From positions 248,001 through 312,000 of the forward strand of contig JAWMQL010000002.1 in assembly GCA_033283165.1 (NCBI GenBank): 64,000 nt of DNA, given 5' to 3'. This DNA is from JAWMQL01 sp033283165. Its GTDB lineage: Bacteria > Pseudomonadota > Gammaproteobacteria > Pseudomonadales > Halieaceae. Position 1 is the stretch's first letter. Every line of letters starts with the position of its first letter. This document shows positions 24,327 to 32,671 of this stretch, piece by piece. Below the pieces are notes generated by a model. The model searched no databases. It was not told where the DNA came from and worked only from the letters and a program-made list of their open reading frames with translations. The translations under genes were made by a program, and so were the position numbers.

Positions 24327-25628
24327 TCAACGATCAATTTGCGGGTTCAACCAGCGGGCGCGCCAGGACGCCCGCTCGCTCTCCGCCGAGCGGCCCAGTT
24401 CGCGATACAGACGGGCCAGTTCCGCCTGGGCCCTGGCGGTATCCCAACCCGCCGCAACCGCGGGTTCCAGCACATCGAGACCCGCCTGCGCCTGTCCGGT
24501 CAGCCGCAACGCCGCGGCAAGTCTGGTGGTGCTCGCGCCGTAGGGCCGCAGCGCGTGGTCCTGCCGGGCCAGCGCCAGCGCCCGTTCTGCGGGACCATAC
24601 TGGAGGAAAAAATCCACCGCATGGCCGGCGGCCGCCTCGGGGAATTGCGCCAGCCTCGACTCCATGGCCGCGCGAGCCCGGGTTATCCGCTCCTGCGCCG
24701 ACTGCTCGTCTCCCGCGGCCCGATCAACCTCGGCACGCGCCGCCAGGAACACGGGGTCATCGGTCGCCTCGATGACCCGATCATACAAACTGGCCGCAGT
24801 GTCCAGGTCACCCAGCAACAGGCTGACCTCGGCCAGGTGCTCCTGAACGAGCCACCAATCGGGGAATACCTCGTCGGCGCGACGAAACAGGGCCCGCGCC
24901 CGCTCATACTCACCCCCCTCGAGCGCCAGGATGCCCCGCTGTAACTTGAACCAGGCCTGCTGATGCGGATCCCGGTTGTGGTAGCGGCGTTCCGCCGCCT
25001 CCAGCAGGGCCTCGGCCTCACGGGGCGAACCTGTGCCCTGGCGCAGGCGCGCCAGGCGGACGTAATGGGACGGCAGAACCTCCTCGGTCAGCAGGGCCAC
25101 CGCCAGGTCGATGGCCCGCTCGTAGTGCCCCTGGTAAAAATCGATATCCACCAGCAGGTCGCGGTGATCGGTATCCGGACAGGCCTGCAGGGCGGTTGCG
25201 GCATCATCGATCCGATGGCTCGCCAGGGCGAGTTCGGCCTGTGCGCGACAGGGAGTGTTGCCGCCAATCCGCTCCTGCAGAACCGCCAGGGCTTGGGCCG
25301 CGCGCTCATAGCTTGCCAGATCGCCGGTGAGGCGGGCGTGATGCAGCCAGCCCTGGAACAGACGGCGCGCGGGCCCGACGTCGCGGGCTTCGGCGGACGC
25401 CGTCAATTGCGTGGAGAGCAATGCCAGGCGCTGTTCCAGGGCACGCCTGTAGCTTGAGTAGTTTTCGCGTGCCGGGGTCGATTCGCTGGTGTCGGAGCCG
25501 GCACCCCGGCCGGGCTGTTCCGATGGCGAGCAGGCAACCAGGCCGGTCGCCAGGCACAAAGTTGCAAACAGCGGAGCCGCCCGCAGGCGGCGCCGGGGGT
25601 ATCGACCGGAATGGTACAGTTCTGGCAC
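24327..25628 (-). CDS. TPR-repeat lipoprotein
   Basis: 433 residues if started at the GTG of 25628, which follows the upstream stop by 7 bases; the frame is open further to 25706 but there it overlaps the upstream gene. A membrane segment (RRRLRAAPLFATLCLATGL) ends in the lipobox LVAC. The rest is helical, alanine- and arginine-rich TPR units such as EAEALLEAAERRYHNRDPHQ and RARALFRRADEVFPDWWLVQ. It likely scaffolds envelope partners. It is the third gene of a run with two DUF4331 genes, so they may act together. Confidence 0.75.
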   Translation of the reverse strand: MPELYHSGRYPRRRLRAAPLFATLCLATGLVACSPSEQPGRGAGSDTSESTPARENYSSYRRALEQRLALLSTQLTASAEARDVGPARRLFQGWLHHARLTGDLASYERAAQALAVLQERIGGNTPCRAQAELALASHRIDDAATALQACPDTDHRDLLVDIDFYQGHYERAIDLAVALLTEEVLPSHYVRLARLRQGTGSPREAEALLEAAERRYHNRDPHQQAWFKLQRGILALEGGEYERARALFRRADEVFPDWWLVQEHLAEVSLLLGDLDTAASLYDRVIEATDDPVFLAARAEVDRAAGDEQSAQERITRARAAMESRLAQFPEAAAGHAVDFFLQYGPAERALALARQDHALRPYGASTTRLAAALRLTGQAQAGLDVLEPAVAAGWDTARAQAELARLYRELGRSAESERASWRARWLNPQIDR

Positions 25629-25635
25629 CAGTCGG

Positions 25636-26337
25636 TCAGGGCATGCTGATCGGGTCGCGCAGGTAGGGGAAGTTGGCCGGCGACAGGTCGTCGGCATTGG
25701 CGTCATTACCCGGCGGATTCAGCGGCAGGTCGGCAAACAGATCCAGTGGATGAACGCTGAGGTCGAGCAGCGCTGCAGCCAGCAACCGGTCTACCACCGG
25801 GTCGTCCGGGTGCCGCCCATTGGGCCAGCTGGTGGGGGCGCTGATATCGAGAGTCAGCACGTCGGGAATCACCACCGGCGCCGCCACCGCAAGGCAGGCG
25901 CTGATCTCGTCTGCGCTATCGATCTCGCCCGGCATGCCAGTGGCGCAACGGGACAGGCCAAGACTGTCGAGGTCATCGGCCAGGGCGTTGTTTACGAAGA
26001 TCAGGGTATCGACGAAGGCGCCGGCAAAGTCCGCGTCTCCGGCCGGGTCGCCCTGGTTGAAGGAGTCCCGCTCATTATCCGCATCGTTATTCACCGGGAC
26101 ACCGTCGCGGATGGGCTGGCCGCCCCCCCGCAGCAGGGCCGTGGCTACCGCGGGCTGGCCCACCCGGTCAACCCGGGCATAGTCTTCCGGCGGGTTATCC
26201 CGTACTGCGACCAGCTGATCACCGCCGCCGTTATCGCCGCCAGCGTTGTCCGACCGCGAATCGCTGCCGTCGGAACAGCCGGCCAGCCACAGAATTGAAA
26301 CCAGTGCCACCAGCACGCTTGTTTGCTTCGATTTCAT
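25636..26337 (-). CDS. DUF4331-type lipoprotein (C-terminal half of the family)
   Basis: 233 residues beginning MKSKQTS, with lipobox LWLAGC. Sequence such as GQPAVATALLRGGGQPIRDG, NNDADNERDSFNQGD and WPNGRHPDDPVVDRLL corresponds to the C-terminal portion of DUF4331 proteins, which are usually about 450-550 residues. The N-terminal portion is carried by the gene immediately upstream. Function of the family is unknown; several members are periplasmic or surface-associated. Confidence 0.72.
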   Translation of the reverse strand: MKSKQTSVLVALVSILWLAGCSDGSDSRSDNAGGDNGGGDQLVAVRDNPPEDYARVDRVGQPAVATALLRGGGQPIRDGVPVNNDADNERDSFNQGDPAGDADFAGAFVDTLIFVNNALADDLDSLGLSRCATGMPGEIDSADEISACLAVAAPVVIPDVLTLDISAPTSWPNGRHPDDPVVDRLLAAALLDLSVHPLDLFADLPLNPPGNDANADDLSPANFPYLRDPISMP

Positions 26338-26353
26338 GTCAGGTCCTCGCTGC

Positions 26354-27013
26354 CTATTCCACGATGCGGGCGGTAGTGGCCCAGGCCCGGAACACCGTCT
26401 GGGAACCACTGAGGGCCTGGGTATCGATCTCGAAAGCGATCGCGCTCAGGTTGCGGCCGCCGAAGGTATCGCGAGTGCTGTCAAACGAGACAGTGCCGGT
26501 GCTGAGGGTATCGCCGAAGCCCTGTGAGTCGAAAAAGAACGGGTCATCGGTAGAGCCCACGTAAGCGTTCAGCCCCGAGGCGCTCTGGAAGATGCGGTTG
26601 TCACCGGCCACGGTGCCGCTGAAGTCGTCTCCGGCGCCGGGCACGTTGTCCAGCCTGACGGTACAGCTGCCGTCGGCCTGCTCCGCCATGCGCACATCTA
26701 CCCGCACGTCCGGTTCGATCGAGTCCGCCCCGTCACCGTTGTCGTCGCGGTCAATATAAAAGCTATACAGGACATCCCGGTCACAGTAAAAATCGGCGTC
26801 CATCTGGTCCGAGGTATCCGAGCCACCGCCGTAGGTGAGAATGGCCACCAGTCTGCCCTCGGTATCTGCGGGATCGAAGAAAAAGACATCTGCCAGGTCG
26901 GCAGGCCGGTCCGCGGTGGCGGCGGGTGACTCGGTGTGGTCTGCTGCAAACGCAAATCCGGCCGCCAACAGCGACCAGATTCCCGTCCCCAAAACTGCTC
27001 TAGTAATGCGCAT
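26354..27013 (-). CDS. DUF4331-type secreted protein (N-terminal half of the family)
   Basis: 219 residues from an ATG with AAGGAG ribosome site; a longer frame to 27136 has no support. A signal peptide (VLGTGIWSLLAAGFAFA) precedes ADHTESPAATADRPADLADV, then FFFDP, the hallmark N-terminal sequence of DUF4331 proteins. It ends where the second half of the family would continue, and the next gene supplies that part 16 bases downstream. The two products may assemble, so the pair is probably a natural split and not a frameshift, because the second gene has its own lipoprotein signal. Confidence 0.75.
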   Translation of the reverse strand: MRITRAVLGTGIWSLLAAGFAFAADHTESPAATADRPADLADVFFFDPADTEGRLVAILTYGGGSDTSDQMDADFYCDRDVLYSFYIDRDDNGDGADSIEPDVRVDVRMAEQADGSCTVRLDNVPGAGDDFSGTVAGDNRIFQSASGLNAYVGSTDDPFFFDSQGFGDTLSTGTVSFDSTRDTFGGRNLSAIAFEIDTQALSGSQTVFRAWATTARIVE

Positions 27014-27132
27014 ACCAGGCTCCTTTCCTGTCGGGCAGGATGCCCGCTGCTGTTTATCAGAGCCTAGTTGAATTCTCTTGCTTGGCAAACGAAACCGGCA
27101 CTTAAGCCAAGATCCTGCGGTCCGGTTTGCGC

Positions 27133-28197
27133 TCACCAGGTGGGCTGTTCACCCTGGGTGCCGGACACCCCGGCCGAATCCTGCTCCTGGAAACAGTTGG
27201 CGCGGCGGAACGTGCCCAGGTCGTTGAAACGCACACCATTTTCGCGCATGACGCGGTGGGCGACCGGCGCCGTCAACTGGCGGATATAGAACGGTTCGCC
27301 CACGACAAAGTGGTGGATACCATGCGTGCTGCCAAAGTTGCAGCAGAACAGCTGAAAGGGCCACAAGCACCAGGCGTTCAGTACCTGGGTCTGCTGCAGG
27401 ACCGAGTGCACCCCGCCGTAGTAGTGCATGTTCGAGCTGATGAAATTGATGCAGAACGACCGCAGGTAGTGCGGCGCAACCAGGACCACCACCAGCTTGT
27501 TAACCCAGGCCATGTGCCACAGGGTCGCAGGGGACCAGTCGATAGCCGTGCCGGCCAGGGTTGCCAGGCCGTTGGCCGCGTGGAAGCCCAGGAAGCCGTA
27601 CCAGACCAGGGCGCAGGCGACGGATACCGGCATGTTGGCGCGCAGGACGCGGCGAACGTGGGCCAGCCGCTCCCCGGCGGGATGCTCCACCAGTGCCCTC
27701 ACCAAGTTGCCGGCAAACGTATCGTACATGACCAGGGCGCGCAGCGGCCCGTAGGGCTGGCCATTGCCGATACCGCGCTCCTCCAGGTCCCGGGGTGTAC
27801 CCGAGACCTTGTGGTGCAGGAAGTGCAGCTGGCGCCGAATCCAGGGATTGATCGTGCCCGGCCGCAGTACCCAGCCCACCAGCAGCATGCCGTTCTGCAC
27901 CCACTTGTGCCGGCGGAAATACTGGATGTGGATCAGGTCGTGCTCTAGCTCGTGCAACAGCGAGGTGAACAGCGCCACCAGGGGAATCGTCATCCAGGCA
28001 CTGATGTGACCGACCCAGTAGGCCCAGCCTGTGGCCAGCACACCGGTCACGGCGAGCAGGAAAATAAACAGGCCAATGGCGTCCTGATGCTGCAGAACCG
28101 GGTAGTCCTGCCGCAGGGTCTGGCCGCGGTCACGGATCGCGGTCTGGATGCGCTTGATTCGTTGCTGTTCGGCCGGGGACACGTTGTCGGTGCTCAT
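27133..28197 (-). CDS. Membrane fatty acid desaturase
   Basis: 354 residues. Three histidine clusters that ligate the diiron centre are present in order: HELEHDLIH, HFLHH and HGIHHF, with four to six hydrophobic segments between (LFIFLLAVTGVLATGWAYWV). It introduces double bonds into acyl chains in the inner membrane. The start is the ATG at 28197, with AGGAA 8 bases upstream. An AraC-type regulator is divergently encoded and probably controls it. Confidence 0.85.
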   Translation of the reverse strand: MSTDNVSPAEQQRIKRIQTAIRDRGQTLRQDYPVLQHQDAIGLFIFLLAVTGVLATGWAYWVGHISAWMTIPLVALFTSLLHELEHDLIHIQYFRRHKWVQNGMLLVGWVLRPGTINPWIRRQLHFLHHKVSGTPRDLEERGIGNGQPYGPLRALVMYDTFAGNLVRALVEHPAGERLAHVRRVLRANMPVSVACALVWYGFLGFHAANGLATLAGTAIDWSPATLWHMAWVNKLVVVLVAPHYLRSFCINFISSNMHYYGGVHSVLQQTQVLNAWCLWPFQLFCCNFGSTHGIHHFVVGEPFYIRQLTAPVAHRVMRENGVRFNDLGTFRRANCFQEQDSAGVSGTQGEQPTW

Positions 28198-28291
28198 GGC
28201 TTGATTCCTGGTTGGGTGGCACACTGGCGCGGCCGGTAACTGCCTCGCCCTGTCTCTACTGCCCCGGAAATTAAAGCGATCGTGCAATAAG

Positions 28292-28317
28292 GGCCAGAAC
28301 TATGCTAAATAGTGGCC
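28292..28317. promoter_or_regulatory. Operator-like dyad between desaturase and AraC genes
   Basis: ACTAT-gctaa-ATAGT (28299-28313) is a perfect 5-5-5 inverted repeat flanked on both sides by GGCC, in the 204-base gap between the divergent genes. Closer to the AraC start the gap has a CCCCG/CGGGG hairpin at about 28372-28384 and a TAAGGAGGAA ribosome site. It is a reasonable binding site for the AraC-type protein. Confidence 0.4.
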
Positions 28318-28401
28318 TGATATCTACGTTTATTGACCTGTTTGGCGTATCTGGCACGAAAGGGAGACCCCGGACCGGGGTAAGGAGGAAGTCAAGGAAT
28401 C

Positions 28402-29439
28402 ATGCAGAGCTTCGAAGACCAGGCCCTGTTTCCCGCCTCGGAGTTGTACCTGATGGACCGCCTGATGACGGAGCAGGGCTTCCGTCCCCGCCAGTGGTTG
28501 CTGGGCACCGGCCTGGGGGAAAGCGTCACGCGGGACCCGGAAGCCGTCGTGTCACTTAATCAGCTGAATACGGTGTACCGCAACATCTATCGCCTCTCCG
28601 CTTACCCCGACATCGGACTGCGGGTGGGCCGGGCGCTCAACTTGTCGCGCTGGGGCACCCTCAGCATGGCCCTGATCAGCGCCAGCAGCCTGCGCGAAGC
28701 TCTCAGGACCGCCGGGCGATACCGCCTGTTGATTCACAGCCGCTTCGACCTGCCGCCGGAACAGCGCGAGCAGTTCGTGGTGATCCGGATGGCCCGCCGG
28801 GAGGACATGCCGTTCCCTGTCAACGAGGTCTACGCGCATGAAATGCTGATCGGCACCCTCACCAGCATGATCGGCGACCTGTTGGCGGAGCCGTTTCAGT
28901 TCAGCCGAATCGCGCTGCCCTACGAGGCCCCACGCCACCACCGGGCCTATACCAGGCATTGCGGCTGCGAGGTGGAATTCGGCTGTGCCGAAGCCGGTCT
29001 GTGGATTCCCCGGCAGGTCATGAACCGGCCCCTGGGCCTGGCCAACCCGATCACCGAGGGACAGGTGGCAGCCCTGTGCGAGCGGGAGTTTACCCGGCTG
29101 AACCAGTTACAGGCCGGCGACATCAGTTGGCAGGTGCGGGCTGAACTCGCCGACGGCGGTCAGCCGCCTCCCAACCTCGAGCAACTGGCCGGGCGGCTGG
29201 CAATGAGCCCCAGGACCCTGCGCCGACGCCTGCAGGCGGCCGGAACCAGCTTCCGCCAGATCCTGCAGGAACACCAGTTGCAGCTGGCGATGCGCGGCCT
29301 GGCACAGGCGCAGCGCCCGCTGGCGGATGTCGCCGCCGAGTGCGGGTTCGATAATGCCGCGGGCTTCCGGGAGGCGTTCAAGCGCTGGACGGGGATGTCG
29401 CCGCGGGCGTACCGGTCGCAGTTTGGCAGCAAGTTGTAG
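28402..29439 (+). CDS. AraC-family regulator (OruR/ArgR-like ligand domain)
   Basis: 345 residues. Residues 1-210 form the Arabinose_bd-type ligand domain seen in OruR and in fatty-acid or steroid-responsive regulators (LSRWGTLSMALISASSLREA, FSRIALPYEAPRHHRAYTRH). The C-terminal 100 residues are two helix-turn-helix units: LAGRLAMSPRTLRRRLQAAG, then DVAAECGFDNAAGFREAFKR followed by WTGMSPRAYR. It is divergent from the desaturase gene, so it likely adjusts desaturation to an acyl or lipid signal. Two simple hairpins (29452-29465, 29469-29483) follow its stop, without T tracts. Confidence 0.88.
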   Translation: MQSFEDQALFPASELYLMDRLMTEQGFRPRQWLLGTGLGESVTRDPEAVVSLNQLNTVYRNIYRLSAYPDIGLRVGRALNLSRWGTLSMALISASSLREALRTAGRYRLLIHSRFDLPPEQREQFVVIRMARREDMPFPVNEVYAHEMLIGTLTSMIGDLLAEPFQFSRIALPYEAPRHHRAYTRHCGCEVEFGCAEAGLWIPRQVMNRPLGLANPITEGQVAALCEREFTRLNQLQAGDISWQVRAELADGGQPPPNLEQLAGRLAMSPRTLRRRLQAAGTSFRQILQEHQLQLAMRGLAQAQRPLADVAAECGFDNAAGFREAFKRWTGMSPRAYRSQFGSKL

Positions 29440-29511
29440 TGGTAACGGTCAGATCGCCCGCGATCGTTAGCTTGTCGCAAGCTGTTGAGATCCAGACAAT
29501 ACGCTGCGCGT

Positions 29512-30021
29512 TCAGGGATTTGCCAGGCGCTCGATAGCCTCTGTTTTCACAGTGTTAACGGCTTTTGCGATGGTGCTCATGTCGCTGCCCGGCGGGGCGC
29601 TGGCAACCTCGCGGAAATGCACCCGGGAGCCGCCCTCGTCGTCCTCGAGGGTAATGGTCCAAACCGTGTAGGCGCCCATCCCCTGGAGTGGCCCGAAGGG
29701 CGCTTCCAGGCGGAGCAGTTTGTTCGGCTGTGCCAGCAACACACGGCCATGGGCCACGGAGCCGCCCGGCCACTCCTCCCGCCAGAGTCCGCCCGCCCGG
29801 GGTTCCAGGGTGAAATTGGCCGCGTCTCCGGAATAGCTGTGCTCCCCACTCCACCAACTGTCGGGATGAATCAACCGCTGCCACAGGGCTTCGACGGACA
29901 GTGCAGAGCCGGCCTCCAGGCTGATCACAAAATGGGTATCGGAGGCACTCAATACTTCGGATTGCACCGCGGCCGGGGCCAGTACAGCCAGTGCGGCCAA
30001 TGCCGGTTGTGCGAGTTTCAT
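29512..30021 (-). CDS. Secreted SRPBCC (START-like) protein
   Basis: 169 residues from an ATG after GGGGAG. A signal peptide (PALAALAVLAPAAVQS) is followed by an SRPBCC fold: SVEALWQRLIHPDSWWSGEH, the strand-rich middle (GGLWREEWPGGSVAHGRVLL) and the final helix MSTIAKAVNTVKTEAIERL. Such folds bind hydrophobic ligands; an exported version is less common than the cytoplasmic ATPase-activator types it resembles. The ligand is unknown. Confidence 0.72.
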   Translation of the reverse strand: MKLAQPALAALAVLAPAAVQSEVLSASDTHFVISLEAGSALSVEALWQRLIHPDSWWSGEHSYSGDAANFTLEPRAGGLWREEWPGGSVAHGRVLLAQPNKLLRLEAPFGPLQGMGAYTVWTITLEDDEGGSRVHFREVASAPPGSDMSTIAKAVNTVKTEAIERLANP

Positions 30022-30084
30022 AGCGTTGCTCCCCTGCCTTGCGGCAGTCAGATGGTAATCGCAGCTACTGTTCATCATAGTCAC

Positions 30085-30624
30085 TCAGTTCCACTGCAGG
30101 CCGAGTTTCTTGTCGAGCCATATGTGCTCGAGGGCAATGAAGATCTCCCGGTACTCCGTCGGCGGACACAGCGCACCCTGCTCGTCGATGCAGTCGGCGA
30201 AGTGGAAGGCCAAGCGCCGCATACTGTCGTCCTGACGCACGATCGTTCCCACCAGTGTCTCGTAATAGACCCCGTACTCGACACCGATATCGAATACCTC
30301 ACCCCGCTCCCCGATCGGCTCCTCCACCTGCACCAGCATGCCGGTGAGGGAAATGTCGATCACCTGCGCCACGACGGTCTTGCCGTGGGCACCGATGGCA
30401 ACCCTGAGGCCGTCTGCATCAGTGCCCGCCAGCGAGGTCACTGACAGGCGCCAGCTCGAGCGGCGGTTGGCGCTTTCCTCGAGGTGTTTTTTCAGGAAAT
30501 TCATCAGGATCGGGACGTCATCCGTCCTGATCCGGGTTTTTCCAGTGAATTCCGCCGCCGGAATGAAGTCGATGCCGTCTTCACTTTCCTCGATGGAAAT
30601 CGGTCCAAATTGCAGCGCTTCCAA
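30085..30624 (-). CDS. PilZ-domain c-di-GMP-binding protein
   Basis: 179 residues. The two PilZ ligand motifs are present: an arginine motif in ANRRSSWRLSV (RxxxR near residue 54) and DISLTGML (D/NxSxxG near residue 89). An N-terminal segment of 45 residues before the domain and a 45-residue C-terminal tail (EYREIFIALEHIWLDKK) may contact partners. It would act as a c-di-GMP effector for motility, surface attachment or polysaccharide output. Ribosome site GGGGAGG lies 7 bases upstream. Confidence 0.85.
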   Translation of the reverse strand: MEALQFGPISIEESEDGIDFIPAAEFTGKTRIRTDDVPILMNFLKKHLEESANRRSSWRLSVTSLAGTDADGLRVAIGAHGKTVVAQVIDISLTGMLVQVEEPIGERGEVFDIGVEYGVYYETLVGTIVRQDDSMRRLAFHFADCIDEQGALCPPTEYREIFIALEHIWLDKKLGLQWN

Positions 30625-30777
30625 TGGTTATCCTCCCCGTGAGCATTTGCCATGCAGGGAATGTAATACTGGAAAACTATCTTTCGCTACTCATTTCCCC
30701 AACCCGTTGACCAAATTGTTATCCGTGTCGCAGTTTGGTCCCTGAATGTGTGGTTTTCACCACTCGCGAGCAGCGAG

Positions 30778-30812
30778 AAAAACAGGCCGGGCGATTCCCG
30801 GGGGCGGCCCGG
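30778..30812 (-). terminator. Candidate terminator downstream of the DUF4242 gene
   Basis: On the minus strand CCGGGC and GCCCGG form a 6-bp stem around 14 bases, then CCTG and five T. It lies 42 bases after the DUF4242 stop. The rest of 30625-30853 shows only likely promoter sequence for the PilZ gene. Confidence 0.45.
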
Positions 30813-30853
30813 GCAAGCCCGCATGCCTGCGATCTCCGCCCCCGGATGTGAGT

Positions 30854-31156
30854 TCAGGCCGCCGCTGCCGCGGCCACCGGGTCCTCGCGCACGAGCACGG
30901 TGTCACAGACCTCGGTAATCTCGTCGGCCGGCATCCCGACCCGGCCGGCGTGCTCCCGAATCGCCTCGGCATCGGTGGCCTGGTACACGCATACAGTGCC
31001 CAGGCTGCCGTCGGCCTCCTGGACCACGTAGCTGCGAATCCAGCGGACCTGGTCCGGCATCTCCTCGTCGCCGATGCGCCGTGATACTGCGGCAGTGGCG
31101 CCAAGTTCGTCGGTATCTTGCCAGGCCTGGCGCCTGCGGATGATGAAAGTTTGCAT
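30854..31156 (-). CDS. DUF4242-family small protein
   Basis: 100 residues. QTFIIRRRQAWQ, VRWIRSYVVQEADG, TVCVYQATDAEAIREHAG and RVGMPADEITEV match the DUF4242 family, a small ferredoxin-like (possibly metal-binding) fold. The tail of six alanines is unusual. Divergent from a GlxA-type regulator, which probably controls it. Confidence 0.75.
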   Translation of the reverse strand: MQTFIIRRRQAWQDTDELGATAAVSRRIGDEEMPDQVRWIRSYVVQEADGSLGTVCVYQATDAEAIREHAGRVGMPADEITEVCDTVLVREDPVAAAAAA

Positions 31157-31250
31157 GGTATTTCTCCTGTTATGCCTGTATGGGTTTGTGGAACCGGCAC
31201 CTCAGCGCCGTCTACAGGAACATTCTCACCCAAATCGGCCTTGAACATTG

Positions 31251-31279
31251 ATGGCTTATATGCCATTTTAGGGTGGCAT
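31251..31279. promoter_or_regulatory. Overlapping TGGC/GCCA dyads before the GlxA-type regulator
   Basis: ATGGC-ttatat-GCCAT (31251-31266) overlaps ATGCCA-ttttaggg-TGGCAT (31260-31279), giving three alternating half-sites just upstream of the regulator start at 31303 and in the gap to the DUF4242 gene. This looks like an operator, possibly for autoregulation. Confidence 0.45.
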
Positions 31280-31302
31280 TTAGGTCACAGGTTGTATTGG
31301 CG

Positions 31303-32355
31303 ATGCACATAACGCTGCTGGTACCCGGCTTCGGTTACCCCTCCCCGGTTATCGGCCCCTTTGAGGTATTTTCCAGTGCCGGCGTACTCTGGAACACCCT
31401 GCAGGGGGAACCGGGGACGGCGCCCTTCGACGTGATAACCGCTTCAGAGGACGGCGCGCCCGTGCGCTTCGATGGCGGCGTGACCATCACGCCTGACACT
31501 GCGGTGGGGAAAATTCGCAAAACCGATCTGATCTTCATCCCCAGCATCGGCCTGGATCTGGACGCGGTGTTCTGCAGTAACCCGCGCATGCTGAAGTTAC
31601 TGCAACGACAGGCGGCCAGGGGCACCCTGGTCGCCGGGGTCTGTACCGGCGTGGCGATGATGGCCGAAGCCGGCTTGCTGGACGGGCGGCCAGCCACCAC
31701 CCACTGGGCGCTGGCGGACACGTACCGGGAACGCTACCCGGATGTGGACTGGAAGACCGAGCTGTTCATTACCGAATCAGACAACCTGTTCTGCGGCGGC
31801 GGGGTGTATGCCGCGCTGGACATCTGTCTCTACCTGGTGGAGCGCCTGGCCGGGTACGAGATTGCCAAGGAGTGCGGGCGCGCGCTGTTGATCGACTCGC
31901 CCCGCACCTGGCAGGCCAGTTTCGCCTCGACCCTGCTGAACCAGCAACACCACGATGACAAGATCCGGCAGGCCGAAGACTACCTGCAGGAGTGCTTCAG
32001 CACAGAACTGACCATCGACGACCTGGCCCGGCGCCTGGGCATGAGTACCCGCAACTTCAGCCGTCGCTTCAAGCAGGCGACCGGAGAGGCGCCTCTTAAT
32101 TACCTGCACAAGCTGCGCATTAACTGCGCCAAGTCCCTGCTGGAAACGGATTTCAAATCCGTGCAACAAATATGTTATGAAGTAGGATATGAGGACATGC
32201 CTTTTTTCCGACGTATTTTTAAACGCTACACCGGGGTGACGCCGAGCGAGTACAAGCAGCGGTTTGCAAGCTCCAGCCGCCGGGACTTCAAGCGGGGGCC
32301 CGCTCGGGATGCCGGCGGAGTGAATGAGCCGGAGAGTACACATGGATTTCACTGA
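31303..32355 (+). CDS. GlxA-type AraC regulator with DJ-1/PfpI domain
   Basis: 350 residues from ATG 31303; a GTG at 31273 is possible but sits in the operator-like dyad. Residues 1-190 are a DJ-1/PfpI amidase-like ligand domain with the nucleophile-elbow sequence VAGVCTGVAMMAEAGLLDGR. The C-terminal 110 residues have two helix-turn-helix units (LARRLGMSTRNFSRRFKQAT and QQICYEVGYEDMPFFRRIFK). GlxA-type proteins control metabolism of small nitrogenous or stress compounds. Divergent from DUF4242; its 3' end overlaps the next gene. Confidence 0.88.
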   Translation: MHITLLVPGFGYPSPVIGPFEVFSSAGVLWNTLQGEPGTAPFDVITASEDGAPVRFDGGVTITPDTAVGKIRKTDLIFIPSIGLDLDAVFCSNPRMLKLLQRQAARGTLVAGVCTGVAMMAEAGLLDGRPATTHWALADTYRERYPDVDWKTELFITESDNLFCGGGVYAALDICLYLVERLAGYEIAKECGRALLIDSPRTWQASFASTLLNQQHHDDKIRQAEDYLQECFSTELTIDDLARRLGMSTRNFSRRFKQATGEAPLNYLHKLRINCAKSLLETDFKSVQQICYEVGYEDMPFFRRIFKRYTGVTPSEYKQRFASSSRRDFKRGPARDAGGVNEPESTHGFH

Positions 32356-32671
32356 ACTGATCAACAAATGGGAGCGTGACGGGAGTGGCGAGCTGGCCGA
32401 AGAACGTTACCGCATCTGCCTGCCAATCGAGGATGCCGCCAAACTGGAGGCCCTGGCCGAACTCTATCCGCGACGCAGCCGCGAACAACTGACCGCCGAG
32501 TTGCTGGCCGTGGCCCTGGACCAGGTTGTCGCGCGTTTCGCCTATAAACAGGGCGAGCAGGTCGCGGTGGACGAGGAAGGGGACCCCATCCACGAGGACG
32601 TGGGCCAGACGCCCCGCTTCCTGACCCTGGTCCACAAGCACGTGGAACGCCTGCGCCGCCAGGAGAGTTGA
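32342..32671 (+). CDS. Conserved small protein of Pseudomonas 'pilin assembly' annotation type
   Basis: 109 residues from ATG 32342 after GGAGA; another ATG six codons earlier is possible. The start FTELINKWERDGSGELAEER and LAELYPRRSREQLTAELLAV, plus EVGDPI-like EEGDPIHEDVGQTPRFLTL, match a small gammaproteobacterial family that databases often call 'pilin assembly protein' or 'type 1 pili tip component' without experimental basis. No signal peptide or membrane segment, so cytoplasmic. It overlaps the regulator's last codons and abuts the dehydrogenase gene. Confidence 0.65.
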   Translation: MDFTELINKWERDGSGELAEERYRICLPIEDAAKLEALAELYPRRSREQLTAELLAVALDQVVARFAYKQGEQVAVDEEGDPIHEDVGQTPRFLTLVHKHVERLRRQES

